Of a stretch of 37,332 nt of DNA, positions 8,109-16,878 are shown piece after piece. The notes beneath the pieces are model-generated. The model saw only the letters and a program-made list of their open reading frames with translations, had not been told where the DNA came from and made no database searches. The DNA is taken from positions 1 through 37,332 of IMG/VR virus record IMGVR_UViG_3300021964_006699. One strand, 5' to 3'. Position 1 is the stretch's first letter. Each line of letters opens with the position of its first letter. Origin of the DNA: a virus. The position numbers and the translations under genes were made by a program.

Positions 8109-9129
8109 GTTAACCATTGCGGCAATCGACGGATCTATAAAAAGAAATCCTAAAGTTTTAAAAAAGTGGTTTGGTATTGAAAATTTTGTTTGGTGTTCTT
8201 CATTGGCAGAAGCAGAAGAGCAAGCAAATAATATAGACATTTACATTCAAACTAATCTATTAAAATATAAATTTTTTATTAGAGGTCGAGATCCACAATA
8301 CGTTCATATACTTACTAGCGGCAAACCTAAACTAGTACAAGAAAGTTCTATGTTTAGATCTGTAAAAAATCCTCATGATAAAAAACAACTACAAAGGTTA
8401 GGATGGAATAGTTATCAATATGGAGAAGCAGATTATAACAATGAAAATTCACCACCTGATCGCTGGAAAATGATTGAAAGAGATTATCAAATACAAAGAC
8501 GAGACTGGAAACGTAATGGGGAGTATGTATTATTATTACTACAAAAACCTGGAGACAGCAGTTTAAATAAAATCTATATTGAACAAGGTTACAGAAGATA
8601 TGAACAATGGATTATAGATACAGTTAAAGAGATACGAAAACATACTGATAGAAAAATAAGAATTAGACCACACATCAATCAACAAACAGCAGGATATAGA
8701 ACTGCTAACAGAGCCGCTGAACTAGTAGAAAATTGTGAAGTAAGTCCTAATTATGAATGGCATCCTGAATATGCACAATCAGGCGGAGCAGGACTTCAAG
8801 AAGATTTAAAAAACGCATGGTGTTCTGTAACATATAATAGTCTTTCAAGTGTTGAAAGCATACTGTCAGGAACGCCTGTTGTTACATTAGATAAAACTTG
8901 TATGGCTTGGCCTGTGTCAGAACATAGTTTAAAAAATATTGAAACAATTAATAGAGATAGAAGCATAGATCAATGGTTATACGATTGTGCTTATACTTCA
9001 TGGTGTAGTCCTGAATTAGCAAGCGGCGAAGCATGGGCTCATCTAAAACCTAGATACGAATACTGGAAAAAAATGGCCAAACGTCAAGACACTAATGATA
9101 TTTTGAAGTGGAAAAAATGGATAGGCTAA
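8101..9129 (+). CDS. KpsC/KpsS-like sugar transferase, paralog 1
   Basis: 342 residues. First of five related proteins in the island. Shared marks are KHTDRKIRIRPH (180-191), WCSVTYNSLSSVESILSG (240-257) then PVVTLD, and a C-terminal SPELASGEAWAHLKP. An RxH near a basic strand and a SS/E-x-I-x-x-G-x-P turn are typical of GT-B Kdo-transferase-like capsule proteins (PF05159-like). Assignment to that fold is inference; the paralogy is visible directly. Confidence 0.72.
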   Translation: MDKLTIAAIDGSIKRNPKVLKKWFGIENFVWCSSLAEAEEQANNIDIYIQTNLLKYKFFIRGRDPQYVHILTSGKPKLVQESSMFRSVKNPHDKKQLQRLGWNSYQYGEADYNNENSPPDRWKMIERDYQIQRRDWKRNGEYVLLLLQKPGDSSLNKIYIEQGYRRYEQWIIDTVKEIRKHTDRKIRIRPHINQQTAGYRTANRAAELVENCEVSPNYEWHPEYAQSGGAGLQEDLKNAWCSVTYNSLSSVESILSGTPVVTLDKTCMAWPVSEHSLKNIETINRDRSIDQWLYDCAYTSWCSPELASGEAWAHLKPRYEYWKKMAKRQDTNDILKWKKWIG

Positions 9130-9923
9130 CAGTAATTACTTCTATGAACAAAGACTATTACGACCTTATAGGTCGTATTTTAGTTGACAGTTTCCAACAA
9201 ACATGGGATCAAAAATTAATTGTTTATTCTGAAGATATTGATAATATAGATGGCATAGAAGTAAGAAAATTTCAATCACAAAATTTAAATGAATACTTAG
9301 ATTATATAGGCGATCATCGTAGTAGAGGCTTTGCTTATAAAGTGTTTGCTTGGATTGATGCGGCACGTAACTGTGATACAGAATGGTTACTATGGCTTGA
9401 TGCAGATAGTTGTTGTATTCGAAAACCAGACACAAGACTATATGATAGTTTATTTCCTAATAATCATATATGTTCATATATGAAAACTGTTATGTATAAA
9501 GACAAGCACGGTTGGCAAGGAAAGCATAATTGCGATAGTGCTATTATAAGTTTCAATACGAAAACAATTCAAAGTAAAAAGTTTATAGATGAATTTGAAA
9601 GACTATACACATCAAAAGAAATTGATGACAGAGAATTGTATCCAAAGCCTAATGATACACATGCTTTTGTTAAGTGTATTGAAGACGCAGACTTAAACGG
9701 ATTTAAAAGTTACAACTTAAATCCTAATGATCAAAGTTTAAGTCCAATTAAAGAAACTGTGTTAGGAGATTATTTTAGACACTTTAAGGCAGGAAGAAAA
9801 GATAAAACAAAAATACAAGGTGTTATTAATAAATTAATATCTAGCACAAATAAACTAAAAGACAGTCCTACAGCATTAGCAAAAAGGATAGAAAGAGTAG
9901 AACGTAGATTTAGAAATGGATAA
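9117..9923 (+). CDS. GT-A glycosyltransferase with DxD motif
   Basis: 268 residues from the ATG at 9117 (MDRLTVIT), which I prefer to the ATG at 9108 because the hydrophobic first strand begins there. A DxD site is WLLWLDADSCCIRKP (about 90-104). HNCDSAIISFNTK follows, a typical acceptor-loop region. It resembles the leftward protein at 15027-15851 in layout (both have W[LM]DADS followed by a Cys/aromatic segment). It overlaps its neighbours on both sides, so it is translationally coupled. Confidence 0.78.
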   Translation: MDRLTVITSMNKDYYDLIGRILVDSFQQTWDQKLIVYSEDIDNIDGIEVRKFQSQNLNEYLDYIGDHRSRGFAYKVFAWIDAARNCDTEWLLWLDADSCCIRKPDTRLYDSLFPNNHICSYMKTVMYKDKHGWQGKHNCDSAIISFNTKTIQSKKFIDEFERLYTSKEIDDRELYPKPNDTHAFVKCIEDADLNGFKSYNLNPNDQSLSPIKETVLGDYFRHFKAGRKDKTKIQGVINKLISSTNKLKDSPTALAKRIERVERRFRNG

Positions 9924-10716
9924 TATTATTTGTTTAAGTAAAAATGGAAGTGACGAGTATGTTAATATGTTTGCTAACGGTGCAAATATAACTCCAACTT
10001 CTGATAAAGAGTTTGATTATGAAAGTTCTAAACCCACACCCATATTGCTCCGTGGAATTCTCAAACACAAAATAATGAAACAATGTTGGGAAGATGAGCG
10101 TGACTTCTATTATATGGATAGTGGTTATTTGGGTAACTATAAGTCACCTATTAACCCTAATGGTTGGAAGTGGTTTCATAGAATTGTAAAAAATGATTTA
10201 CAGCATAATCAAATTGTTAATCGTCCAAGTGACCGATGGGAAGCACTAAAGTATACAATTCCAAAATGGAAGAAAGATGGTCGTAATATTCTTGTTGTTA
10301 TGCCAAGCGAAAAACCTGCAAAGTTTTATGATATTGATATGGATCAATGGCGTGAAGAAACAATTAATACACTTAAACAACATACAGATCGTCCTATTGT
10401 TGTGCGTGAAAAAGCAGACAGACCTACACGCATTGTAAAAACAATATACGAAGAACTAGATAATGCTTATGCTGTTGTAACACTACAAAGCATTGCGGCT
10501 ACAGAAGCAATACTGTATGGTGTTCCTGCGTTTGGACTAGCACCCAATGCTAGTACTCCGGTAGCACTAGATGACATAACTAAAATTGAAACACCTTTTT
10601 ATGCAGATCAAGATCTTGTTTATAAATGGGCCTGCCACTTAGCATACGGTCAATTTCACATACAAGAACTAAACGATGGAACTGCATATAAGATATTAAA
10701 AAAGGACAATAAATGA
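9916..10716 (+). CDS. KpsC/KpsS-like protein, paralog 2 (reduced)
   Basis: 266 residues. It shares with its paralogs a QHTDRPIVVR strand, AYAVVTLQSIAATEAILYGVPAFG, and a C-terminal WACHLAYGQFHIQELNDG. The conserved RxHP is replaced here by REKAD, so a basic/His site kept in the other copies is missing. The protein is also about 40-80 residues shorter. It may be a degenerate or structural copy. It overlaps both neighbours, the downstream one through ATGA. Confidence 0.7.
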   Translation: MDNIICLSKNGSDEYVNMFANGANITPTSDKEFDYESSKPTPILLRGILKHKIMKQCWEDERDFYYMDSGYLGNYKSPINPNGWKWFHRIVKNDLQHNQIVNRPSDRWEALKYTIPKWKKDGRNILVVMPSEKPAKFYDIDMDQWREETINTLKQHTDRPIVVREKADRPTRIVKTIYEELDNAYAVVTLQSIAATEAILYGVPAFGLAPNASTPVALDDITKIETPFYADQDLVYKWACHLAYGQFHIQELNDGTAYKILKKDNK

Positions 10717-11750
10717 ACGTACAAATATATATGAACTCAGCAGGACATAATAGAGAACGTGAAGTGCTTCGTTGTATGCACGACGGTATTATGAGCGTAG
10801 AAGTTCCGGACAATAAAGAAAAAGCAGACATGCTTAAGAGTATGGCAAAAGAATTAGGAAGAAAACGCAAAGTAGAATACTGTTATGAAACCAACTATCA
10901 AAATTGTGATGTAAGTGTATTCTTAGGAAGTTGGAAACCAGATCGTGCTAGAAGTTGGCACGAAACACGAACAGATCTAGCAAAACATTCTAAATCATTT
11001 GTTTGTATCGAAACTCCTTTACTTGGACGTAAAATGTTTCAAAAAGACAGTTATCATAGGGTTGGTATAAATGGATTTTTAAATAGAGCGGCATACTGGG
11101 GAGAAGATAAAGACTACCCAGATGATAGATTAAAAAAATTAGGATACGAATATAAAGGCTGGAAGAAACCAAACGAACTAGGAGATACTATTGTAGTTGC
11201 ATTACAACTTGCAGGAGATGCTAGTTTACGTGGAAATGATATTAACGAATGGTGTTTAGATACTATAACAGAATTAAGAAAGCATACAGATCGTCCTATT
11301 GAGATTAGAACACATCCTGGAGTAAGTGAGAAAGGAATGAGCAATCATGACGATCTAATGAAACATTTCATTTTTAAGTATAGCACTAGTATTAAAGATG
11401 TTACATTTGTAAACGGCAAAGATATTGCTTGGGAAAATCAATTAAAAGATGCTCGTGCTGTTGTTGCTTATTCAAGTGGATTATCTATTGATGCTGTTGC
11501 TAATGGTGTACCAGTTATTGCTTGTGATGAAGGTAACTTTGCTTGGCAGGTTGCAGAAAAACGTTTAGAGAACATTAATGATATGAAACTTGCAAATGAA
11601 CAACAAGTGTATCAATGGCTATCTAACTTAGCATATATGCAATGGTCTCCAGAAGAAATGCTCAGTGGAGAATGTTGGCGACATCTTAAACCTACTATCG
11701 AACAAGTACTTTTAATCGAAGAGGAAAAACGCAAGAATGAAAGTAGTTAG
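10713..11750 (+). CDS. KpsC/KpsS-like sugar transferase, paralog 3
   Basis: 345 residues, start coupled to the previous stop by ATGA. Family marks: KHTDRPIEIRTHPG, ARAVVAYSSGLSIDAVANG then VPVIACD, and LAYMQWSPEEMLSGECWRHLKP. The RTHP motif is intact. The N-terminal third (about 1-120) differs from the other copies, consistent with different acceptors and a shared donor-binding half. Confidence 0.74.
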   Translation: MNVQIYMNSAGHNREREVLRCMHDGIMSVEVPDNKEKADMLKSMAKELGRKRKVEYCYETNYQNCDVSVFLGSWKPDRARSWHETRTDLAKHSKSFVCIETPLLGRKMFQKDSYHRVGINGFLNRAAYWGEDKDYPDDRLKKLGYEYKGWKKPNELGDTIVVALQLAGDASLRGNDINEWCLDTITELRKHTDRPIEIRTHPGVSEKGMSNHDDLMKHFIFKYSTSIKDVTFVNGKDIAWENQLKDARAVVAYSSGLSIDAVANGVPVIACDEGNFAWQVAEKRLENINDMKLANEQQVYQWLSNLAYMQWSPEEMLSGECWRHLKPTIEQVLLIEEEKRKNESS

Positions 11751-12672
11751 TTACCTTGCAGGAATACCGCCTAAGAATAAAAATCTAGAAAAGCCTGCAC
11801 TACTTAAAAACTATATTGAAGGTGTACGCACTATAGGAGACGAAGGTGTAGTATGGGAAGCAAACAGTGTAATGAATCAAGACGTTGCTGTGTTGCAAGG
11901 GTTTATTCATGAATCTAGTCCTAATAGTCCTCACTTAAGATTAAGACGAGAGGTTATAGATCATCAAATACGTACAGGTGGTAGAACAGTAGTTGTTGAC
12001 AGCAATTTATTTTTATATATGAATAAACATAATCCTGGAAACTATTTACGTTACAGTTTTGATGGCGTATTTCCAACTACAGCAGAATACTGTTGGAACA
12101 ATCCGGATCCTGCACGTTGGCATAAGATTAGTCGAGATTTAGGTTTAGTAATTAAACCATGGAGAAATACAGGTAATCATATTTTAGTTTGTATGCAACG
12201 TAATGGTGGATGGAGCATGAAGGGCAAAGATACTTGGGAATGGCTATCAGAAACTGTTAAAGATATAAGACGATATAGCGATCGACCTATTATTGTAAGA
12301 GGTCATCCGGGCGATGCTAAAACAAAAAGAGTTATACAACAACGTAGATATCCTGGAAATATTCCAATGGATAATTTATATTTTAGTGACCTCGATAAAC
12401 GAGAACTACTTGACGACTTACGCAATGCTTGGGCAACAGTTGTGTATAATAGTTCACCAGCAGTAGCAAGTGCAATAGAAGGTGTGCCTGTATTTGTTTA
12501 TGATAAAGATGACTGTCAAGCAGGTGATGTTGCAAACACAAATCTTAATAATATAGAATCGCCTAATATATTTGATCGTGTTCCGTGGGTACAAAAAATA
12601 TCAATGTGTCATTGGAACTTTGATGACTTACGTAGTGGTGCTTGTTGGAAGCACATGAAAGGATATGTATGA
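11737..12672 (+). CDS. KpsC/KpsS-like sugar transferase, paralog 4
   Basis: 311 residues. Marks: YSDRPIIVRGHPGD, LRNAWATVVYNSSPAVASAI then EGVPVFVYD, and a C-terminal MCHWNFDDLRSGACWKHMK. It starts inside the end of the preceding gene (14-base overlap) and its stop forms ATGA with the next start. All five copies keep the order basic strand, RxHP, SS-turn and W-x-H-x-K tail. Confidence 0.74.
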   Translation: MKVVSYLAGIPPKNKNLEKPALLKNYIEGVRTIGDEGVVWEANSVMNQDVAVLQGFIHESSPNSPHLRLRREVIDHQIRTGGRTVVVDSNLFLYMNKHNPGNYLRYSFDGVFPTTAEYCWNNPDPARWHKISRDLGLVIKPWRNTGNHILVCMQRNGGWSMKGKDTWEWLSETVKDIRRYSDRPIIVRGHPGDAKTKRVIQQRRYPGNIPMDNLYFSDLDKRELLDDLRNAWATVVYNSSPAVASAIEGVPVFVYDKDDCQAGDVANTNLNNIESPNIFDRVPWVQKISMCHWNFDDLRSGACWKHMKGYV

Positions 12673-13169
12673 AATTAGAATTTGGAAGCGGTGAAAGTCC
12701 AACTAAACAAGGATTTCTAACAGTTGATGTAAGAGATTTGCCCGGAGTAGATTATGTTTGTAATGCATGGGAAATAGATAAGCATGTAGGTGAAAACAGT
12801 GTAGATGAAATTTTTTCAAGACATTTCTTTGAACACTTAACATTTGAGCAAGGCGAAAGGCAACTTCAAGTATGGCATAAAATACTAAAGCCTGGAGGAC
12901 GTTGTGAAATAATGTTACCAAATATGGTTCATCATGTGCATCAGTGGATACATCTTAGAAACGATCCACATGCTTTAAAACGTGCCCAAGAAGGATTTTG
13001 GGGAAGACAAAGAGAAAGTCTAACTGAAACTTGGGATATTCATAAAAGTGGGTATGACGAAGAAACTTTTACTGCATTAGTAAAACGTTTTAATTATGTA
13101 GATATAAAACCGTTAAGTAAACACACTATAAAGCACAAGCATTTACACCTAGAGTTTTACAAAGCATAA
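12669..13169 (+). CDS. SAM methyltransferase, short form
   Basis: 166 residues from the ATG at 12669, which overlaps the previous stop as ATGA; an upstream methionine at 12642 is inside the previous gene and less likely. MKLEFGSGESPTKQGFLTVD is the SAM-binding N terminus, VDEIFSRHFFEHLTFEQ and ILKPGGRCEIMLPN are motifs common to methyltransferases acting on sugars (Methyltransf_11-like). Its 3' end overlaps the convergent gene by 21 bases. Confidence 0.78.
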   Translation: MKLEFGSGESPTKQGFLTVDVRDLPGVDYVCNAWEIDKHVGENSVDEIFSRHFFEHLTFEQGERQLQVWHKILKPGGRCEIMLPNMVHHVHQWIHLRNDPHALKRAQEGFWGRQRESLTETWDIHKSGYDEETFTALVKRFNYVDIKPLSKHTIKHKHLHLEFYKA

Positions 13170-13724
13170 ACCGTTATTTTTTACAAATGCTTTTCTACTA
13201 AATTTATTTTTCTTTGCATTTAGTGTAGTTACTTCTCGAATTTGTCTAGTCATATTTGCATCATATTGAAAGCCATAGTTTTTAAAAACACCTTTCCAAT
13301 ATTCGTCGGTTTGACAATTTACATGATGATGTCCGGGTGTTCCTGGAGGAGCAAAAGTCATTATAACAAAATTTCCTCTTTGAAAGTCTTTCATATAGTT
13401 GTCTTGGTATTCTTCATATACATGTTCTACAAATTCTACGCTCCAAATTAAATCAACTTGTAAATCTAAACTACTAGGGCCAGTGGTGTAGTCGTGTAAT
13501 GTTACCCAACTATCTTCAATACCTGGTCTTTCTACACGGAAGTCTCCGTCAATTCCATGTGCAGTTATACCTATTTCATTTGCTAACTTTACCATACCTG
13601 CCGGACCGCACCCTATATCAAGCATTGATTTTACATTTAAATTCTTTTTCATAAACGCAAGAGACCCTTGATCTAAGTGTGTTTTATTCATATGTCCGCC
13701 TAGGTGTTTAGGTAATTTTTCCAT
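13149..13724 (-). CDS. SAM methyltransferase
   Basis: 191 residues. Motif I is MLDIGCGPAGMVKLA (about 35-49), followed by GIDGDFRVERPG. VDLIWSVEFVEHVYEEYQ (about 90-107) is motif post-II. It is the last gene of a leftward four-gene block and runs head-on into the rightward operon. It begins directly after the stop of the upstream methyltransferase. Confidence 0.82.
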   Translation of the reverse strand: MEKLPKHLGGHMNKTHLDQGSLAFMKKNLNVKSMLDIGCGPAGMVKLANEIGITAHGIDGDFRVERPGIEDSWVTLHDYTTGPSSLDLQVDLIWSVEFVEHVYEEYQDNYMKDFQRGNFVIMTFAPPGTPGHHHVNCQTDEYWKGVFKNYGFQYDANMTRQIREVTTLNAKKNKFSRKAFVKNNGLCFVKL

Positions 13725-14450
13725 TTAACTCTCCAATAACTCTTGTATTTGTTCTTTAGTAATATATACTGTATTTGGCTTCATGCCCCGTATTTGATTT
13801 GATTTTTTAATTAGATACGGATTAAACCAATCTTTCAATTCTAAATCACCCCAAAAACTTTTTTGATCATCTGGCAAGTTCCTATAACGTTTATCTAATT
13901 TACTTCCGCTATTACATGCGAGATATAGGGCGCCACCTTCATTTAAATGTTCATTCATATCCTCTAAGAAAAATTTCCATTCTTCTTTTGACCATGCCTG
14001 CGGTCTTTGACCTAAGAATGAACGCATGGTAGTAATATAATCAAACTTACCATCTAAATTCATTTTTTGCATAGGATATGTTAATTCTCCTAAAATATCT
14101 ATACCTAGAAAATTATATCCTGCATCATATTCAGGCCGATCTAAAATATCAGTTCCGTAGCATTCGTGTCCTAATTTTCTAGCAACATACACAAACCAAC
14201 CAGCACCGGTGCCTAAATCAAGAATACGTTTTTTGGGAGCAGTATCTAATCCTAGCCATAATGCAACACTTAGTTTTTCTTGTATCCAACGTAATATATT
14301 ACCTTTAAAATATCTATTTGATTTAGATTCATCACCGCCTTCGTAATTTTCAAACTCAAGTTTTCCGATTGCACGAATATTCTTTTCGCCTAATTCAGCA
14401 ATAATTTTTTCTACTTCTTTATTAATATTAATATCTAAATTTTTATTCAT
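13725..14450 (-). CDS. SAM methyltransferase
   Basis: 241 residues. Motif I is ILDLGTGAGWFVYVARKLG (about 75-93), with GTDILDRPEY after it. FDYITTMRSFLGQRPQAW takes the place of the usual post-motif and LNEGGALYLACN is the following strand. The RSFLGQRPQAWSKEEW stretch resembles methyltransferases beside glycan clusters. It is packed between its neighbours with eight bases of overlap upstream and none downstream. Confidence 0.8.
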   Translation of the reverse strand: MNKNLDININKEVEKIIAELGEKNIRAIGKLEFENYEGGDESKSNRYFKGNILRWIQEKLSVALWLGLDTAPKKRILDLGTGAGWFVYVARKLGHECYGTDILDRPEYDAGYNFLGIDILGELTYPMQKMNLDGKFDYITTMRSFLGQRPQAWSKEEWKFFLEDMNEHLNEGGALYLACNSGSKLDKRYRNLPDDQKSFWGDLELKDWFNPYLIKKSNQIRGMKPNTVYITKEQIQELLES

Positions 14451-15030
14451 TGAATACTACCGGTTGTATATGTTTTGTACTAGAATGAGGAATAAAACTT
14501 ATGCATGGTTTAGGAGCATCAAACACTTCGTCCCATGCATACTCAATTAGTTTATCTTTTTTTACTAATTCATCAACAAACTGTTTTACGCCTTCTGTTT
14601 GATAATCGTCAAACACTATTACTTTACTACCACTTACTTTATAATAATCATGCTTTACTGTTTCATAACTGTGACCGCCGTCTATATAAACAAAATCATA
14701 TACTGCTTGCGTAAGTGTTTCTTGTGTTAAGCCTTTAATTAACTTGAATTTAAACTTTTTATGTTTTGACTGTCTATGTGTTAAATTGTTTTTTGCAGTT
14801 CTATACTTTCCTGCGCCTTTTCCGTTAATTTCTTTTTCATGAAACTGTTCGTTGTCTTTTACAGCATCAAATACATCATAACCAACATAAGATAGTTTAG
14901 GATTTAATTTTACACAATAGTCAACAAATTGTATTGCACTTTTACCGTCATGTGTTCCAATTTCGCATATAATACTAGGTTTATAATAATCAAATATTTG
15001 ATGAAATGGAGGTAGCATTGTTGGCTTCAT
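14443..15030 (-). CDS. Methyltransf_24-type SAM methyltransferase
   Basis: 195 residues. ICEIGTHDGKSAIQFVDYC (about 20-38) is the SAM-binding motif; YDFVYIDGGHSYETVKHDY (about 114-132) is the D-G-x-H signature of the Methyltransf_24/macrocin O-methyltransferase type, where the Asp pair binds a metal in related enzymes. VIVFDDY follows. Overlaps both neighbours by a few bases. Confidence 0.82.
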   Translation of the reverse strand: MKPTMLPPFHQIFDYYKPSIICEIGTHDGKSAIQFVDYCVKLNPKLSYVGYDVFDAVKDNEQFHEKEINGKGAGKYRTAKNNLTHRQSKHKKFKFKLIKGLTQETLTQAVYDFVYIDGGHSYETVKHDYYKVSGSKVIVFDDYQTEGVKQFVDELVKKDKLIEYAWDEVFDAPKPCISFIPHSSTKHIQPVVFNE

Positions 15031-15851
15031 CGTACATTCTGCCAGTAAGATTCTGATCTATCACGTTTAAGATCTTTTTTGTTGCTGTGACCTTGACGCT
15101 TACGATCGCCTTTCATATGATCGATATATGCTCCCAACTCGCTGTTAATAATTGGGTGTCCTTCTTTTTCTACTATGCCTGCCGAGTAATTTTTATTTGT
15201 AACGCCAAACTTTTGTTCATGCCATACTCTTACTACATCGTAGATATAACTATCATGCCATTCTTTTTCTAAAAAGATTCCGTTCTCTGCATCATCATAC
15301 ATGCGTTGAAACTCGTCAAAAAACTCTGTTGCGTGTGGATGTTTTAAATTCATACTATACCAACCACACTCTGTATATTTGTTTGCTCTCCCTGCATAAC
15401 AAGTAAATGCATCTTCAGGAATAAACTTTTCTAAAAAGTCAATAGTCATTGGACTATGAACATAACTGTCTGCATCCATCCAAATTAGTACATCTGCATT
15501 TACTTTACGTGCCGCATCACATACAACATAAACTTTATTACTAAACTTAATAGCGTCCCATTTAAATGCTTTTTTAGCATCTAATCGTTTTTTATCTGGA
15601 CCCATACCGTTTGCTCTAGGATCATTTTTATATTTCTTTTTAAATTCAAAAAGAGCAGGAACCTGTTGCTCTTGATCCATAGGATAGATTAGACTTTTAC
15701 TCTTTGGTACTTGCGGTCTACATCTTTCACCGTAAGCATATAATTCTATGCCAGCAGGCATATTTTGAGCAAAACTGTTAATAAATCTTTGCCCATATAA
15801 CTGTAGTCCTTGCTGATTAAATGTGGTTACAACCGCAAATTTTCGTGACAT
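15027..15851 (-). CDS. GT-A glycosyltransferase, leftward
   Basis: 274 residues. AVVTTFNQQGLQLYGQRFIN at the N terminus and VLIWMDADSYVHSP (about 120-133, DxD metal site) mark a GT-A fold; GWYSMNLKHPHATEFFDEF is the downstream acceptor segment. It resembles the rightward protein at 9117-9923. A ribosome site GGAG lies about eight bases before the ATG. It is first in the leftward block and has its own late-type promoter. Confidence 0.8.
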   Translation of the reverse strand: MSRKFAVVTTFNQQGLQLYGQRFINSFAQNMPAGIELYAYGERCRPQVPKSKSLIYPMDQEQQVPALFEFKKKYKNDPRANGMGPDKKRLDAKKAFKWDAIKFSNKVYVVCDAARKVNADVLIWMDADSYVHSPMTIDFLEKFIPEDAFTCYAGRANKYTECGWYSMNLKHPHATEFFDEFQRMYDDAENGIFLEKEWHDSYIYDVVRVWHEQKFGVTNKNYSAGIVEKEGHPIINSELGAYIDHMKGDRKRQGHSNKKDLKRDRSESYWQNVR

Positions 15852-15862
15852 TAAAAAACTCC

Positions 15863-15890
15863 ATAAATAGTATTAACTACGTATATTTAG
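15863..15890. promoter_or_regulatory. Divergent late-type promoter pair
   Basis: ATAAATAG at 15863-15870 faces the rightward gene at 15911, and CTAAATAT (read leftward, 15883-15890) faces the leftward block. Both are near-matches to the T4 late core. The 59-base gap between the divergent genes contains nothing else of note. Confidence 0.5.
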
Positions 15891-15910
15891 TGTTAAGAGG
15901 TATTCAATAA

Positions 15911-16840
15911 ATGATCTTCGGAATGTTCAACGAGTTTGGAGCACAAAATTCAACACCAGTATTTGGTGCTTTTGAACGGAGCCTTGATTTGGCAGGTATT
16001 CCGTGGACAAAAAACATTGATATGTGTAATGTAGCAGTAATATGGAGTGTACTTTGGAATGGACGAATGGCTCAAAACAAACGCATATGGGACCATTGTC
16101 AGCAGTATAATAAACCCGTTATTGTTTTAGAAGTAGGTGGATTATTACGAAATCAAAGTTGGAAAGTAGCAATAGGTGGTATTAATCGTGAAGCCTACTT
16201 TGGAGAACGATCAACTAGCACTATTAATAATTGGTTACGTAATGCTAGTCAACATAGACAAAAGCGTTTTGGTTTAGACTTACAGCCATGGAAAGAAACT
16301 GCTAGTAGCAAATATATTTTAATCTGCACACAACATAATAAAAGTCATCAATGGAGACATATGCCAAATATCGAAGAATGGTTAGATAAGGAAATAGAAA
16401 AAATCCGTAAACATTCTTCAAGAGAAATTAGGATACGTCCTCACCCACGCAGTCCTATAAGTCCATCAACAATAAGAAATTTAAATTTTAAACATAAAAA
16501 TGTTGAACTACAATACCCTGTACGATATGCTCAAACCTACGATGAATTTGATTATGATACAGCACTTGAAGGCGCTCACTGTGTTATCAGTCATAGTAGC
16601 AATCCAGGACTACAAGCCATAGTTGCTGGAGTACCTGCATTCGTAGGAAAAGATAGTTTGGCATATGACGTAGCAAATACAGACTATAGCCGAATAGAAG
16701 ACCTCAAAAAACCAGACAGAACACAATGGTTTAATGACTTACTTTATACTGAATATTTTATAGATGAGATCAATAACGGCCTTCCATTGGTAAGATTACT
16801 TCCAAAATTAGAACAATTAGTTCTTGCTCAAAACAAATAA
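15911..16840 (+). CDS. KpsC/KpsS-like sugar transferase, paralog 5
   Basis: 309 residues. Family marks: KHSSREIRIRPHPRSPIS, AHCVISHSSNPGLQAIVAG then VPAFVG, and a shortened C terminus (LLYTEYFIDEINNGLPLVRL) in place of the W-x-H-L-K tail. It stands apart from copies 1-4, beyond the leftward block, suggesting that block was inserted into a longer array. AAGAGG lies 11 bases before the ATG. Confidence 0.72.
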   Translation: MIFGMFNEFGAQNSTPVFGAFERSLDLAGIPWTKNIDMCNVAVIWSVLWNGRMAQNKRIWDHCQQYNKPVIVLEVGGLLRNQSWKVAIGGINREAYFGERSTSTINNWLRNASQHRQKRFGLDLQPWKETASSKYILICTQHNKSHQWRHMPNIEEWLDKEIEKIRKHSSREIRIRPHPRSPISPSTIRNLNFKHKNVELQYPVRYAQTYDEFDYDTALEGAHCVISHSSNPGLQAIVAGVPAFVGKDSLAYDVANTDYSRIEDLKKPDRTQWFNDLLYTEYFIDEINNGLPLVRLLPKLEQLVLAQNK

Positions 16841-16852
16841 TAGTGCTATAAT
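16824..16852 (+). promoter_or_regulatory. Sigma70-type promoter for the uvsW operon
   Basis: TTGCTC (16824-16829) and TATAAT (16847-16852) with a 17-base spacer. GAGGT at 16866-16870 then serves the ATG at 16879. It restarts transcription after the island, so the replication genes do not depend on island read-through. Confidence 0.65.
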
Positions 16853-16878
16853 ATAGCATATAATTGAGGTAGTAGAAC

